The position numbers and the translations under genes were made by a program. A DNA stretch of 64,000 bases from Gemmatimonadota bacterium (GTDB taxonomy: Bacteria > Gemmatimonadota > Gemmatimonadetes > Gemmatimonadales > Gemmatimonadaceae): the NCBI GenBank assembly GCA_003134685.1, contig PLCA01000002.1, positions 147,964 through 211,963 on the forward strand. Direction: 5' to 3'. Under the pieces are notes generated by a model. The model had not been told where the DNA came from. It ran no database searches and worked only from the letters and a program-made list of their open reading frames with translations. Shown here piece after piece: positions 1-7,919 of this stretch (positions are counted from its first letter, which is position 1; each line of letters starts with the position of its first letter).

Positions 1-424
1 CATAGTCGAGGGTGAGTATCCAGCCGACGATATTGAACCGCGCTTGATCAAAAACAATCTGGTTAACCTGTTCTACTCTTTCAGGAGATGTTGCGCCATA
101 GAACGAATCCCATGTTGCAATCCTGTTCGCTGTAAGGACGAGCTTATCTCCGTCAATCGTGTAGGTGCCCGAGGTCTGTGTATAGGCTGCCAGAGTAGCG
201 GGACTTCCACCTCCATAGATCCCGTACATGTTTGTTCTGTACGTAAATTCGCCTGTTCCGGAAATCACCAGGTCCCTCGTCAGGGTGCCATTCGGTTGCA
301 GGTTTTCTCGAGGAGACGTCCACTCTCCCACAAGCGGCGACGCCACTCCTGTAGGCGTAGCCTCGGAGCAGGCCGTTGCAACCGACAAAAAGGCCAGGCA
401 CAAAGCAGACATGACAGGACGCAT
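1..424 (-). CDS. Putative lipoprotein, C-terminus cut by window edge
   Basis: This open frame is absent from the ORF track because it runs off the left edge with no stop. I read it from the ATG at 424, which has a clean GGAGGT Shine-Dalgarno (AGGTATTCGT spacer region) just upstream. The protein starts MRPVMSALCLAFLSVATAC, a signal peptide with a lipobox ending at Cys19. About 120 further residues follow, rich in Thr, Gly and Tyr, including a GEWTSP motif and a TYTIDGDKLVL stretch. That pattern resembles small lipocalin-like secreted proteins in which each strand describes a measured or expected state, but I recognise no family. It lies downstream of the PQQ protein gene only by position; it is read leftwards and could be a separate unit. 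Function unknown. Confidence 0.7.
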   Translation of the reverse strand, partial: MRPVMSALCLAFLSVATACSEATPTGVASPLVGEWTSPRENLQPNGTLTRDLVISGTGEFTYRTNMYGIYGGGSPATLAAYTQTSGTYTIDGDKLVLTANRIATWDSFYGATSPERVEQVNQIVFDQARFNIVGWILTLDY

Positions 425-462
425 ACGAATACCTCCGTGAAGTTTTTGGGTCACACTAGCCA

Positions 463-2331
463 TCACAGCGAAAACACGAACAGCTCACCGCCCCAGCTCG
501 TCCACCGGGCGATATCAGGCAGAGTCGTTCCCCGCTCGCGAACATCGTAGGGAAGATTGGCAGCGACGTCCCCGGCGATGAGGAGCCCCATATCGCCACC
601 TATCCCTGCATAAATCGCGACATATTGTTTGCCATCGGGACCGGTGTATGTCACCGGATTCCCGACTACGCCTGAGCCTACCTTGAACTGCCAGAGCACC
701 TTGCCGCTCCGGGCGTCCACCGCTTTGAACCAGCCGTCGAGCGTTCCGTAGAACACGACTCCACCGGCGGTTGCGAGCGCGCCGCCCCACACGGGATACT
801 GCTCCTTGATTCCCCAGATCTTCTTCCCGGTCGTGGCGTCCCACGCGATGAATTCACCGCGATAGCCGCCCGGCCCTCCTTTCTCCGGCGCGTTGCCTCC
901 GATGAAAGGGGTGCCGGCGATGTACGTGACCGCGCGCGCCTGAAAATCCATGCAGAGATTATTCGTCGGAACGTAGAAGAGTCCCGTCTGTGGTGAGAAC
1001 GCCGCGGGCTGCTGATTCTTACCGCCCTCGAGGCTGGGACAGATGTCCTTCACGTTCTTGTCCTGCGCCGTCTTCTTCGTTTCCACCACGTTGGGGCGGC
1101 CAGTCGCCATGTCGATTCCTGTGGACCAGTTCATCGGGACGAACGGCTCCGCCAGGAGAATTTCGCCGGTTGCGCGATCGATCGTATATGCGAAGCCGTT
1201 GCGATCGAAATGCACGAGCACTTTCCGCATCTGGCCTTTGATCGGAAGGTCGACGAGGATGTTCTCGTTCACGGCATCGTAGTCCCACATGTCGTGCGGC
1301 GTCACCTGGAGTGCCCACACCATCTCGCCGGTGTCCGCATCGCGCGCCAGAATCGAAGCTGTCCACTTGTTGTCACCGGTGCGCTGATTCTCATTCCACG
1401 GTCCGGGGTTGCTCGTACCGTGATAAATGAGATTGAGCGCGGGATCATAGGAGAGCCAGCCCCACACCGCGCCACCGCCCGTTTTCCAGGTGCTGCCCGG
1501 CCACGACGTAGCGCCAAGGTCCTTCCCCCGATCCTGGGCGTAGAACGGCTTGAATTTCGGACCGACCTTCACGTCCTTGTCGGGCCCGATGTTGTAGGCG
1601 CGCCAGACTTCTTTTCCAGTGGCCGCATCGAGCGCGGCGATCCATCCACGCACGCCCATCTCGCCCCCGCTCGACCCGACGATGACTTTCCCCTTCACCA
1701 CTATCGGCGCCATCGTGATCGTCTCGCCGCGTGAGAGATCGCCCATCTTCGTGCGCCATACCTGATTGCCGGTGACCGCGTCGATGGCGACGGTGTGCCC
1801 GTCCAGGAGATTATAGAAGATCTTTCCGTCGGCGTACGCGGCGCCGCGATTGACCACGTCGCAGCAGGCTCGGCCGATCGCTTGCTGGGAGTTGTCCGGA
1901 CGGAACTTCCACTTGAGCGGCTGCCCGGTCTGCGCAAGGTCGATCGCGTAGGAGACGTTGGGATACGGCGTGACGACGTACATCGTATTGCCCACGACGA
2001 GCGGCTGGCCCTCGTGTCCGCGCAGCACTCCGGTCGAGAATGCCCAGGATACGCGGAGGTTCGCGACGTTTTGCGGAGTGATCGAAGCGAGCTCGCTGTA
2101 GCGCGAGCTGGCATAGTCGCCGGCGGGCATCTGCCATTCACCGGGTGGGCCGGCGTGCGCGACGGCGATTCGCGCGCCCGACGTAGATGCCGTCCCCGTT
2201 GCTGCCCCCGACGTCACCTGCGGCTCCGAGCCGGAAGCGCTGTCGGCGGTCGCGCCCTTGTCGCCACCGTTGCATGCTGCCACAGCCATCAGCGTCGCAA
2301 TCGCGGCGTGCCCGAGTAAGACTCGCTTCAT
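463..2331 (-). CDS. PQQ-dependent dehydrogenase, methanol/ethanol type, lipoprotein
   Basis: A 622-residue quinoprotein predicted to oxidise an alcohol or similar substrate in the periplasm with pyrroloquinoline quinone. The N-terminus has a signal peptide and lipobox (VAAC, Cys20), so it is probably lipid-anchored. PQQ propeller repeats cover roughly residues 65-600. Family hallmarks are the vicinal disulfide pair CC at 156-157 in GRACCDVVNRG, the WKTGGGAVWG segment, the HGTSNPGPWN loop and the DMWDYD segment that carries the catalytic Asp. No CxxCH heme motif is present, so electrons must go to a separate carrier, unlike type II quinohemoproteins. No pqq biosynthesis genes lie nearby. The ATG has an AGGAGAGGAGA Shine-Dalgarno. 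Substrate cannot be told from sequence. Confidence 0.9.
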   Translation of the reverse strand: MKRVLLGHAAIATLMAVAACNGGDKGATADSASGSEPQVTSGAATGTASTSGARIAVAHAGPPGEWQMPAGDYASSRYSELASITPQNVANLRVSWAFSTGVLRGHEGQPLVVGNTMYVVTPYPNVSYAIDLAQTGQPLKWKFRPDNSQQAIGRACCDVVNRGAAYADGKIFYNLLDGHTVAIDAVTGNQVWRTKMGDLSRGETITMAPIVVKGKVIVGSSGGEMGVRGWIAALDAATGKEVWRAYNIGPDKDVKVGPKFKPFYAQDRGKDLGATSWPGSTWKTGGGAVWGWLSYDPALNLIYHGTSNPGPWNENQRTGDNKWTASILARDADTGEMVWALQVTPHDMWDYDAVNENILVDLPIKGQMRKVLVHFDRNGFAYTIDRATGEILLAEPFVPMNWSTGIDMATGRPNVVETKKTAQDKNVKDICPSLEGGKNQQPAAFSPQTGLFYVPTNNLCMDFQARAVTYIAGTPFIGGNAPEKGGPGGYRGEFIAWDATTGKKIWGIKEQYPVWGGALATAGGVVFYGTLDGWFKAVDARSGKVLWQFKVGSGVVGNPVTYTGPDGKQYVAIYAGIGGDMGLLIAGDVAANLPYDVRERGTTLPDIARWTSWGGELFVFSL

Positions 2332-2358
2332 CTCATCTCCTCTCCTCTCTGCTACGGA

Positions 2359-2847
2359 CTATTTCGGAATCACATAATCCTGCGCCGCTATGATCTGCCA
2401 CCGATCATTGTGGCGCTGCCAGGTGTCGGTGAATTGATATCGCCGGTCGAAGGGGCCCTGCTTTCCCTTCCCTCTGAGATGCAGGACACCCGTGATGACC
2501 TGCACATCCCCGAAATCGTGAGCCCGCATTCCCTCGTTGCGCGCCCACTCCACGCGATCGGAGCCCGTCACGCTCTTCATCACATCGCCGCGATTCATCA
2601 CGGACGCGTTTTCCGTGTAGACGAAATTCGGCGCCAGCAGGCGATCGAACGTGCGTGTGTCACGCTGTACGAGCGCCGTTGTCCACTGGTCCTCGAGTTG
2701 GATCGGCGGAAGCGTAGCAGTCGCCGCGCGCGGCATGGGACGCCCGCCCGTAGTAATTGGCGTTGGTGGCGCCCTACGAGTCCCCTGCGCAAACAAGGGG
2801 GCGGCTGAAATGGCGAGCATCAGAAAAGCGGTCGAAGGACATCTCAT
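2359..2847 (-). CDS. Secreted DUF4440/SnoaL-like (NTF2 fold) protein
   Basis: A 162-residue protein with signal peptide MRCPSTAFLMLAISAAPLFAQ. I prefer the ATG at 2847 over the upstream start in the ORF track, because GAGGAGAAT sits just before it and the signal peptide then begins properly. The mature part is a DUF4440-type cone: an LEDQWTTALVQRD helix, a FVYTENASVMNRGD segment and the closing RWQIIAAQDYVI strand. The fold is shared by ketosteroid isomerases and many secreted proteins of unknown role; no catalytic residues can be assigned. It is the gene directly upstream of the PQQ dehydrogenase on the same strand (27 bp gap), so the two are probably co-transcribed. Confidence 0.8.
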   Translation of the reverse strand: MRCPSTAFLMLAISAAPLFAQGTRRAPPTPITTGGRPMPRAATATLPPIQLEDQWTTALVQRDTRTFDRLLAPNFVYTENASVMNRGDVMKSVTGSDRVEWARNEGMRAHDFGDVQVITGVLHLRGKGKQGPFDRRYQFTDTWQRHNDRWQIIAAQDYVIPK

Positions 2848-3035
2848 CAGTATTCTCCTCGATCCGACGGGTTCAATTAAGTGCAACATCTAAGTGCAAC
2901 ATCCGCCGCCCGGCTGCAAGCCTCCGGCCGCGGGAACGTTACCCAAAGCGGCCGAGATGGTGACCAGATGGTCACAATCAGCGCCTATGCTTGTTGCCAG
3001 AAACCTCACCAAGGCCAACCCTCTCCAAGGCGCAT

Positions 3036-3557
3036 ATGCCCAGCCGTCGCTTGCTATTGATGAATGCCAACAAGCGAATTGCCCTGATCGCGCACGACAA
3101 TCGCAAGCGCGATCTGCTCGATTGGGTTCGTGGCAACCGCGGTGTTCTCATGCACCACGAGCTGTTCGCGACAGGTACGACTGGCTCGATACTGAGCGCA
3201 GAGCTCGGCCTCCACATCACGAGATTCGTCAGCGGACCATTCGGCGGAGTCCAGCAGCTTAGCGCGGCGATCGTCGAGGGCCGAATTGACCTCGTCATCT
3301 TCTTCTCGGATCCCCTGCAGCCGCATCCGCACGACGTCGACGTGAACGCGCTCCTGCGGATAGCCGTGGTCTACAACATTCCCGTCGCCTGCAACCGGGC
3401 GACGGCAGATTTCATGATGTCGTCTCCCCTGATGAGGGAAGAGTATCGCCGCCTCACCATAGGAATCGAGGATCAACTCGTCCGATGGACTTCATCGAGT
3501 GCAGCAGCAACTGCAACTGAACAAGACGTCAGTTTGAGCCTGAAGGGTCTCAGCTGA
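3036..3557 (+). CDS. mgsA: Methylglyoxal synthase homologue with catalytic Asp replaced by Val
   Basis: Homologous over its length to MgsA, which converts dihydroxyacetone phosphate to methylglyoxal in the cytoplasm. Conserved blocks are IALIAHD (Asp21), ELFATGTTG (phosphate site), VSGPFGG, IFFSDPL (Asp92) and PHDVDVNALLR (His99, Asp102), matching E. coli Asp20, Asp91, His98 and Asp101. At the place of E. coli Asp71, the proposed catalytic base in GGDQQ, this protein reads GGVQQ (Val72, codon GTC at 3249-3251). It may be inactive, altered or miscalled. ORF track starts at a TTG at 2991; I chose ATG 3036, preceded by AAGG and giving an N-terminus like that of E. coli; ATG 3060 is also possible. 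The C-terminus extends about 20 residues beyond the family norm. Confidence 0.85.
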   Translation: MPSRRLLLMNANKRIALIAHDNRKRDLLDWVRGNRGVLMHHELFATGTTGSILSAELGLHITRFVSGPFGGVQQLSAAIVEGRIDLVIFFSDPLQPHPHDVDVNALLRIAVVYNIPVACNRATADFMMSSPLMREEYRRLTIGIEDQLVRWTSSSAAATATEQDVSLSLKGLS

Positions 3558-3593
3558 CCTCTCGTTCAGTTGCTGTTGCAGTTCGCCGTGTCG

Positions 3594-4187
3594 TCACACG
3601 ACGTACGGGACAAACCGTTTTGTCTCCTTCATGTAAGAATGGTATGGCTCGCCGATAGCATCGAGCAGTGCCCGTTCCTCGATCACTACGCGGTAGCCGT
3701 AAGTCGCGATCGTGGCGATCGTGAGAAGGATGAAACTGAACCAGCTTCCCAGCGCCAATCCGATTCCGATGAACATCATCATGCCCGCCGTATATGACGG
3801 ATGTCGCACCAGACGGTACGGACCGGCGCGAATTACCGGCTGTTCGGATCTCGCTCTCACGTCCCCCGTGAAATACTGGCCGAGCGTGCGAAAGCAGTAG
3901 CGTCGCAACAGGCTGCCGAGAACTATCAGGGATAGACCGACCGCGAATAGCGGCAGCCGCGCTCCTAACGGAAACGACCACGCCCGGACGAATGCGAGTG
4001 CAAAAGCGATGAGGAGCGCGATCCACATTCCGCCGAGCAGCACTCGCAAGGATCCGCCGTCCTTCGAGTTTCCGCCTTTCACGCCTTCGATACCACCCTG
4101 CACGACCTTCCATTCGGGCAGGAATGCCCAGACGTAGACCGCCCAGAAAACCAGGGCGTGGGGCCAGACAAAAGGCAACGGTCTCAT
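3594..4187 (-). CDS. Isoprenylcysteine carboxyl methyltransferase-like membrane protein
   Basis: A 197-residue integral membrane methyltransferase of the ICMT/phospholipid methyltransferase group. About five hydrophobic segments are visible, from WPHALVFWAVYVWAF near the N-terminus to WFSFILLTIATIATYGYRV. The SAM-binding hallmark GPYRLVRHPSYTAGM is present at about 130-145, followed by the conserved EERALLDAIGEPYHSYMKETKRFVPYV tail. Bacterial members methylate unknown lipid or small-molecule acceptors; the substrate cannot be inferred. It is convergent with the methylglyoxal synthase homologue (36 bp apart) and divergent from the MFS gene. Confidence 0.85.
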   Translation of the reverse strand: MRPLPFVWPHALVFWAVYVWAFLPEWKVVQGGIEGVKGGNSKDGGSLRVLLGGMWIALLIAFALAFVRAWSFPLGARLPLFAVGLSLIVLGSLLRRYCFRTLGQYFTGDVRARSEQPVIRAGPYRLVRHPSYTAGMMMFIGIGLALGSWFSFILLTIATIATYGYRVVIEERALLDAIGEPYHSYMKETKRFVPYVV

Positions 4188-4229
4188 GCGCGCTCAGTAA
4201 ATAGCACCATTATTGCGCTCCCGCCAATC

Positions 4230-5549
4230 GTGACGGACGTCTCTCCCAAGCCCCGCGAGCAGCCGCGGAAACAGCTGCATCTCACCAGGGCTCTGCAGCA
4301 CCGCAATTACCGGCTCTTTTTTAGCGGGCAGACGGTTTCGCTCATTGGCACCTGGATCACGCGCATCGCGACCAGTTGGCTGGTGTATCGGCTGACTGGC
4401 TCGGTGTTTCTGCTCGGCGTCGTCGGATTCTTCGGACAGATTCCCACGCTGCTTCTCGCGCCCTTTGCCGGCGTTCTCGTGGATCGATGGGATCGCCATC
4501 GCATCCTGATCGTCACGCAGTCTCTTTCGATGCTGCAGTCCGTCGGTCTCGCCGTGCTGACCTTCGCGGGCGTGATCACGGTCGTGGACATTCTCATTCT
4601 CCAGGTCGTGCAGGGAATCATCAACGCCTTCGACACGCCCGCGCGACAGGCGTTCGTGGTGGAAATGGTCGAGGATCGCTCCCACCTCTCCAACGCCATC
4701 GCGCTCAACTCATCCATGGTGAATGCGAGCCGCGTGATTGGGCCGTCGATCGGAGGCATCCTGATTGCCGCATTCGGAGAGGGCTGGTGCTTTACGCTGG
4801 ATGCGATTTCCTACATCGCGGTCATCGCTTCACTCCTGGCGATGCGCGTGGAGAAGCGGCCTCCTCGCGAGTCTCATACTCGGGCGCTCCAGGAGCTGAG
4901 GGCCGGATTCAGCTATGTCACGCGGTTCGCGCCGGTGCGCGACTCACTGCTGCTCGTCGCGCTCGTCGCGACGATGGGCATGCCGTATACGGTGCTGATG
5001 CCGGCGATCGCCGCCACCGTCCTTCATGGCGGCCCTCACACACTCGGGTATCTCATGACGGCGTCGGGTGTCGGCGCGCTCGCCGGCGCGGTCTATCTTG
5101 CATCGCGTACCTCGGTGCTCGGCCTCGGTCGCGCGATCGTGATTGCCTCGATCACATTCGGGGCTGGGCTGTTGGCTTTTTCCTTCTCCCGGGTCCTCTG
5201 GCTCTCCATTTTGATTCTGCCCTTCGTGGGTGGAGGCATGATGGTCGAGATGGCGTCGACGAACACCATTCTCCAGACGATCGTCGATGACGAGATGCGT
5301 GGAAGAGTGATGGCCTACTACACCATGGCTTTTCTTGGCACTGCTCCACTCGGCAGCCTGATGGCGGGTTTCGTGGCCGCTCACATTGGTCCGATGAAAA
5401 CAATCATGATTGGCGGTGCCGCGTGCGTGATCGCGGGAGTCATATTCGCATTCAGGCTCCCCACGCTTCGGGCCCACGTGCGTCCGATTTACATCGAGCG
5501 CGGAATTCTCGCGGCCACGGAGCTCGAGGGCGCGTCGAAGTCACTCTGA
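4230..5549 (+). CDS. MFS transporter, EntS/MFS_3-type exporter
   Basis: A 439-residue 12-helix major facilitator of the enterobactin-exporter type. The start LTRALQHRNYRLFFSGQTVSLIGTWI and the motif DRWDRHRILI (A-motif between helices 2 and 3) are typical, as are LQSVGLAVLTFAG and ARQAFVVEMVEDRSHLSNAIALNSSMVNASRVIGPSIGG. It should export small molecules, drugs or siderophores across the inner membrane. The ORF track starts at GTG 4158, inside the divergent ICMT gene; I prefer GTG 4230 because it removes that overlap and puts few residues before the conserved NYRLFF. Neither start has a good Shine-Dalgarno, so the exact start is uncertain. Confidence 0.88.
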   Translation: MTDVSPKPREQPRKQLHLTRALQHRNYRLFFSGQTVSLIGTWITRIATSWLVYRLTGSVFLLGVVGFFGQIPTLLLAPFAGVLVDRWDRHRILIVTQSLSMLQSVGLAVLTFAGVITVVDILILQVVQGIINAFDTPARQAFVVEMVEDRSHLSNAIALNSSMVNASRVIGPSIGGILIAAFGEGWCFTLDAISYIAVIASLLAMRVEKRPPRESHTRALQELRAGFSYVTRFAPVRDSLLLVALVATMGMPYTVLMPAIAATVLHGGPHTLGYLMTASGVGALAGAVYLASRTSVLGLGRAIVIASITFGAGLLAFSFSRVLWLSILILPFVGGGMMVEMASTNTILQTIVDDEMRGRVMAYYTMAFLGTAPLGSLMAGFVAAHIGPMKTIMIGGAACVIAGVIFAFRLPTLRAHVRPIYIERGILAATELEGASKSL

Positions 5550-5550
5550 C

Positions 5551-5578
5551 AGCGGCGAATTCAATTACATTCGCCGCT
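5551..5578 (+). repeat. Perfect 10-bp inverted repeat immediately before pnuC
   Basis: AGCGGCGAAT - TCAATTAC - ATTCGCCGCT, arms perfect, starting 2 bp after the MFS stop and ending 2 bp before the pnuC ATG. It has no T-run, so it is not a standard intrinsic terminator. It could be a transcript hairpin that controls pnuC translation, or a repressor operator. Confidence 0.75.
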
Positions 5579-5580
5579 CA

Positions 5581-6165
5581 ATGAATCCGATCGAGCTGAT
5601 CGCCGTCGTAATGACCCTGGTAGGCATCGTCCTCACGATCAAGGAGAGGATCATTTGCTGGCCGGTAGCGATCGTCGGTATTCTCGCGTATCTCGTCGTT
5701 TTCCTTCGCGCCAGACTTTACGCGGATGCCGCGCTGCAGCCGATCTACGTAGTGCAGAACATCTACGGCTGGTGGTACTGGGCCCGCGGCGGCGATCGCG
5801 GGCAAGGACAGGCGCCGATCGTGGTCCTCGACTGGGCGATCCGCCTGCGCTGGCTGGCTGGAACGGCCGCCGTGTCCCTCTTTGTCGGCATGGCACTCGC
5901 GCGCTGGACCAACGCCGCCGCGCCTTACGCCGATGCCGCTCTCTCGACGACCAGCCTCGTCGCCAACTGGCTCCTGGCAAAAAAGGTTCTCGAGAACTGG
6001 TGGCTCTGGATCGCGGTCAACGTCGGCTACGTGATCCTGTTCTGGAGAAAGCAGCTGCTGCTATCCGCGGGTCTTTACGCGGTACTCCTGGCACTCGCTG
6101 TCGCTGGACTCATCGAGTGGCAGCGCTCGCGAGCTAGGCAGAGTCCACTTTCTGTGGCTGCCTAG
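5581..6165 (+). CDS. pnuC: Nicotinamide riboside transporter PnuC
   Basis: A 194-residue integral membrane protein of the PnuC family, which takes up nicotinamide riboside for NAD salvage by facilitated diffusion. The family signature PIYVVQNIYGWWYWARGG is clear at about 58-75, preceded by LTIKERIICWPVAIVGILAYLVVFL and followed by a NWLLAKKVLENWWLWIAVNVGYVILFWRKQLLLSAGLYAVLL block that corresponds to the substrate-lining helices. The ATG at 5581 has no recognisable Shine-Dalgarno and is preceded by a perfect inverted repeat. No nadR or ribosylnicotinamide kinase gene is adjacent. Confidence 0.93.
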   Translation: MNPIELIAVVMTLVGIVLTIKERIICWPVAIVGILAYLVVFLRARLYADAALQPIYVVQNIYGWWYWARGGDRGQGQAPIVVLDWAIRLRWLAGTAAVSLFVGMALARWTNAAAPYADAALSTTSLVANWLLAKKVLENWWLWIAVNVGYVILFWRKQLLLSAGLYAVLLALAVAGLIEWQRSRARQSPLSVAA

Positions 6166-6307
6166 GATCTGTTGCAGCTGTAAACAGCTCCCTGCTCGAT
6201 ATTGAAGCTGCCAGGGTTCCGACCCGGTGAAGAAAATCCCCTGCTGCAGCCGTAGATTAAGAGAAGGTCGATATCCGATAACCCATCGCACGCACCGCGA
6301 GGATCGT

Positions 6308-6976
6308 TTGATTCAGACTCCTCAAGCCCCGCAGGCTCCCAGTGCTCCAGCACTCGCACCGATCGCTGTTGCGCGCAACGCGCCGACCGCGAGCGACATT
6401 TACGAGGGATTCAGGGCGCAGCGCCGAGAGTTGAATAACCAGCTCGACGAGCTCCAGAGCACGCGCAGGGAAATCACCAGTCAGCTCGAAGATGTGTCGG
6501 TCGGGTCGCCGGAGCGAACGCCGCTCGAGACTCGGATGACCGACATCGATTCGAGAATTGCTAATGTGGACAAGATGCTCGCCTCCAACGCGACGGACAT
6601 ATCGAAAGTCGCTGCCATTCCAGGAGCGGTGGTCGAGCCGCCACGCGTCATAGACCAGGGTCCGCCCGAGGAGGCATACGTCCTCGGCGGAATGTTCATG
6701 ATCCTCGTGTTCCTCCCTTTATCGATTGCGTACGCGCGCAGGATCTGGCGTCGAGGCAGCGCCGCCGTCGCGGCATTCCCGCGGGAGATTGGGGATAGGT
6801 TGCTTCGAATGGAGCAGGCTGTCGAAGCAACCGCCGTCGAAGTCGAGCGAATCGGAGAAGGCCAGCGCTTTCTCACCCGGCTTTTCACCGAAGGAGAAGG
6901 TGTGCGGCCTTTGGGCAGTGGCGCAGCGCAGCCGATCGAGCGCAAATCAGTGAAGGCGCCCGAGCGGCTTCCATAG
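6308..6976 (+). CDS. Hypothetical coiled-coil protein with one membrane segment
   Basis: About 222 residues. After an Ala/Pro-rich N-terminal stretch there is a coiled coil (ELNNQLDELQSTRREITSQLEDV, about residues 40-65), a second amphipathic helix (TRMTDIDSRIANVDKML), a single hydrophobic segment VLGGMFMILVFLPLSIAYARRIWRR, and a further helix (LLRMEQAVEATAVEVERIGEGQRFLTRLF). Start choice is uncertain: the ORF track begins at GTG 6227, but the TTG at 6308 has GAGG six bases upstream and avoids an odd Cys/Arg-rich leader. No family recognised. Topology suggests a membrane-tethered scaffold or signalling protein. Confidence 0.65.
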   Translation: MIQTPQAPQAPSAPALAPIAVARNAPTASDIYEGFRAQRRELNNQLDELQSTRREITSQLEDVSVGSPERTPLETRMTDIDSRIANVDKMLASNATDISKVAAIPGAVVEPPRVIDQGPPEEAYVLGGMFMILVFLPLSIAYARRIWRRGSAAVAAFPREIGDRLLRMEQAVEATAVEVERIGEGQRFLTRLFTEGEGVRPLGSGAAQPIERKSVKAPERLP

Positions 6977-7007
6977 CCTTGATCAGGCTGGCGATGCCAG
7001 CCCTGAC

Positions 7008-7754
7008 CTACCAGTTCCCCTGCTCTCCCATCACCTCGATCGCGCGCACCAATCGGTCCGCAGCGTGACGCCAGTTCGTCTGGACAGCGCGTTGAGCCGA
7101 GGCGGCGTTGCCGGTGCGGATCGCATCGACGATCACATCATGTTCGGTTCCGGCGGTTGGCACCGTGTCGAGCAGTAGCGCGATGTACATCCTGATGTAG
7201 CGCTCGGCCTGCGGTTTCACGGCGTCGTGCAGCGAGCGTAGTCGCGCTCCGGCGCCGGCTTCGACGTAGCGCCGGTGAAATTTCTCGTCGAGCTCGTACA
7301 ATTTGCCCGGCTGTGCGCCCTTGGCCGATGCGGCCTTCCGGAACTCGGCGTTGAGCGTGGCCAGCTCCTTTGCCAGCGTCTCTCTCTTGGCTTCGCCTAG
7401 GCGTGCCGCGCTCCGGGCGGCGAGACCCTCGAGCTCACCCACGATCTCGAGCAGTTCCCCGACGTCCTCGCGCGTGAGCGGCGCGACGGTCATCCGCGCC
7501 TGGTGGGTGGGCGAGGCGACGACGTAGCCCTCCCGCTCGAGCCGCTGAAACGCGGCGCGAACCGGTGTTCGGCTGACGCCAAAGCGCTCGGCGACTTCAG
7601 TTTCCACGATTCGTGCCCCGGGCGCCAGCTGCCCGCGGACAATGAGATTCCGCAGCGAGTCGTAGAGTTTGTTCGCTCGCTCTGTGGCACCTTTGGCGCG
7701 TCGTCCTCGCTCCGGCGAGGAGCGCGGTTTGGCAGCAGCTCGTCTCTGCACCAT
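7008..7754 (-). CDS. GntR-family transcriptional regulator, FCD (FadR) subfamily
   Basis: A 248-residue cytoplasmic regulator. Residues about 25-90 form the GntR winged helix-turn-helix (LYDSLRNLIVRGQLAPGARIVETEVAERFGVSRTPVRAAFQRLEREGYV). The rest is the all-helical FCD effector domain, with EIVGELEGLAARSAARLG and the metal-site pattern DEKFHRRYVEAG ... EHDVIVDAIRTGN. It is divergent from the amino-acid permease, and a perfect FadR-type palindrome lies between the two genes, so it probably controls that permease and perhaps itself in response to an amino-acid-derived or organic-acid ligand. A basic N-terminal extension of about 25 residues precedes the HTH. Confidence 0.93.
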   Translation of the reverse strand: MVQRRAAAKPRSSPERGRRAKGATERANKLYDSLRNLIVRGQLAPGARIVETEVAERFGVSRTPVRAAFQRLEREGYVVASPTHQARMTVAPLTREDVGELLEIVGELEGLAARSAARLGEAKRETLAKELATLNAEFRKAASAKGAQPGKLYELDEKFHRRYVEAGAGARLRSLHDAVKPQAERYIRMYIALLLDTVPTAGTEHDVIVDAIRTGNAASAQRAVQTNWRHAADRLVRAIEVMGEQGNW

Positions 7755-7882
7755 TCCGCCAATATAACGCCGCCCGGCGTCGCGACACTCCCTTATTCCC
7801 GCACCCGCCCGCTCGCGCCTTCAGTCTTCTCCCGCCCGGCGTCTTCTTGCGCGTCCGACCCGTGCTGGTTATTCTAGGCCCG

Positions 7883-7894
7883 ATTGTATACAAT
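7883..7894. promoter_or_regulatory. Candidate GntR/FCD operator, perfect palindrome
   Basis: ATTGTATACAAT is a perfect 12-bp palindrome in the gap between the divergent GntR gene and the permease, ending 25 bp before the permease ATG at 7920. It fits the FadR-subfamily operator pattern (TnGTmkACnA-like core TTGTATACAA). TACAAT at its right half could also serve as the permease -10, so binding would block transcription. Established consensus; the pairing here is inference. Confidence 0.7.
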
Positions 7895-7919
7895 TCCGCA
7901 TCCAAATTGGGAGGAGTTC

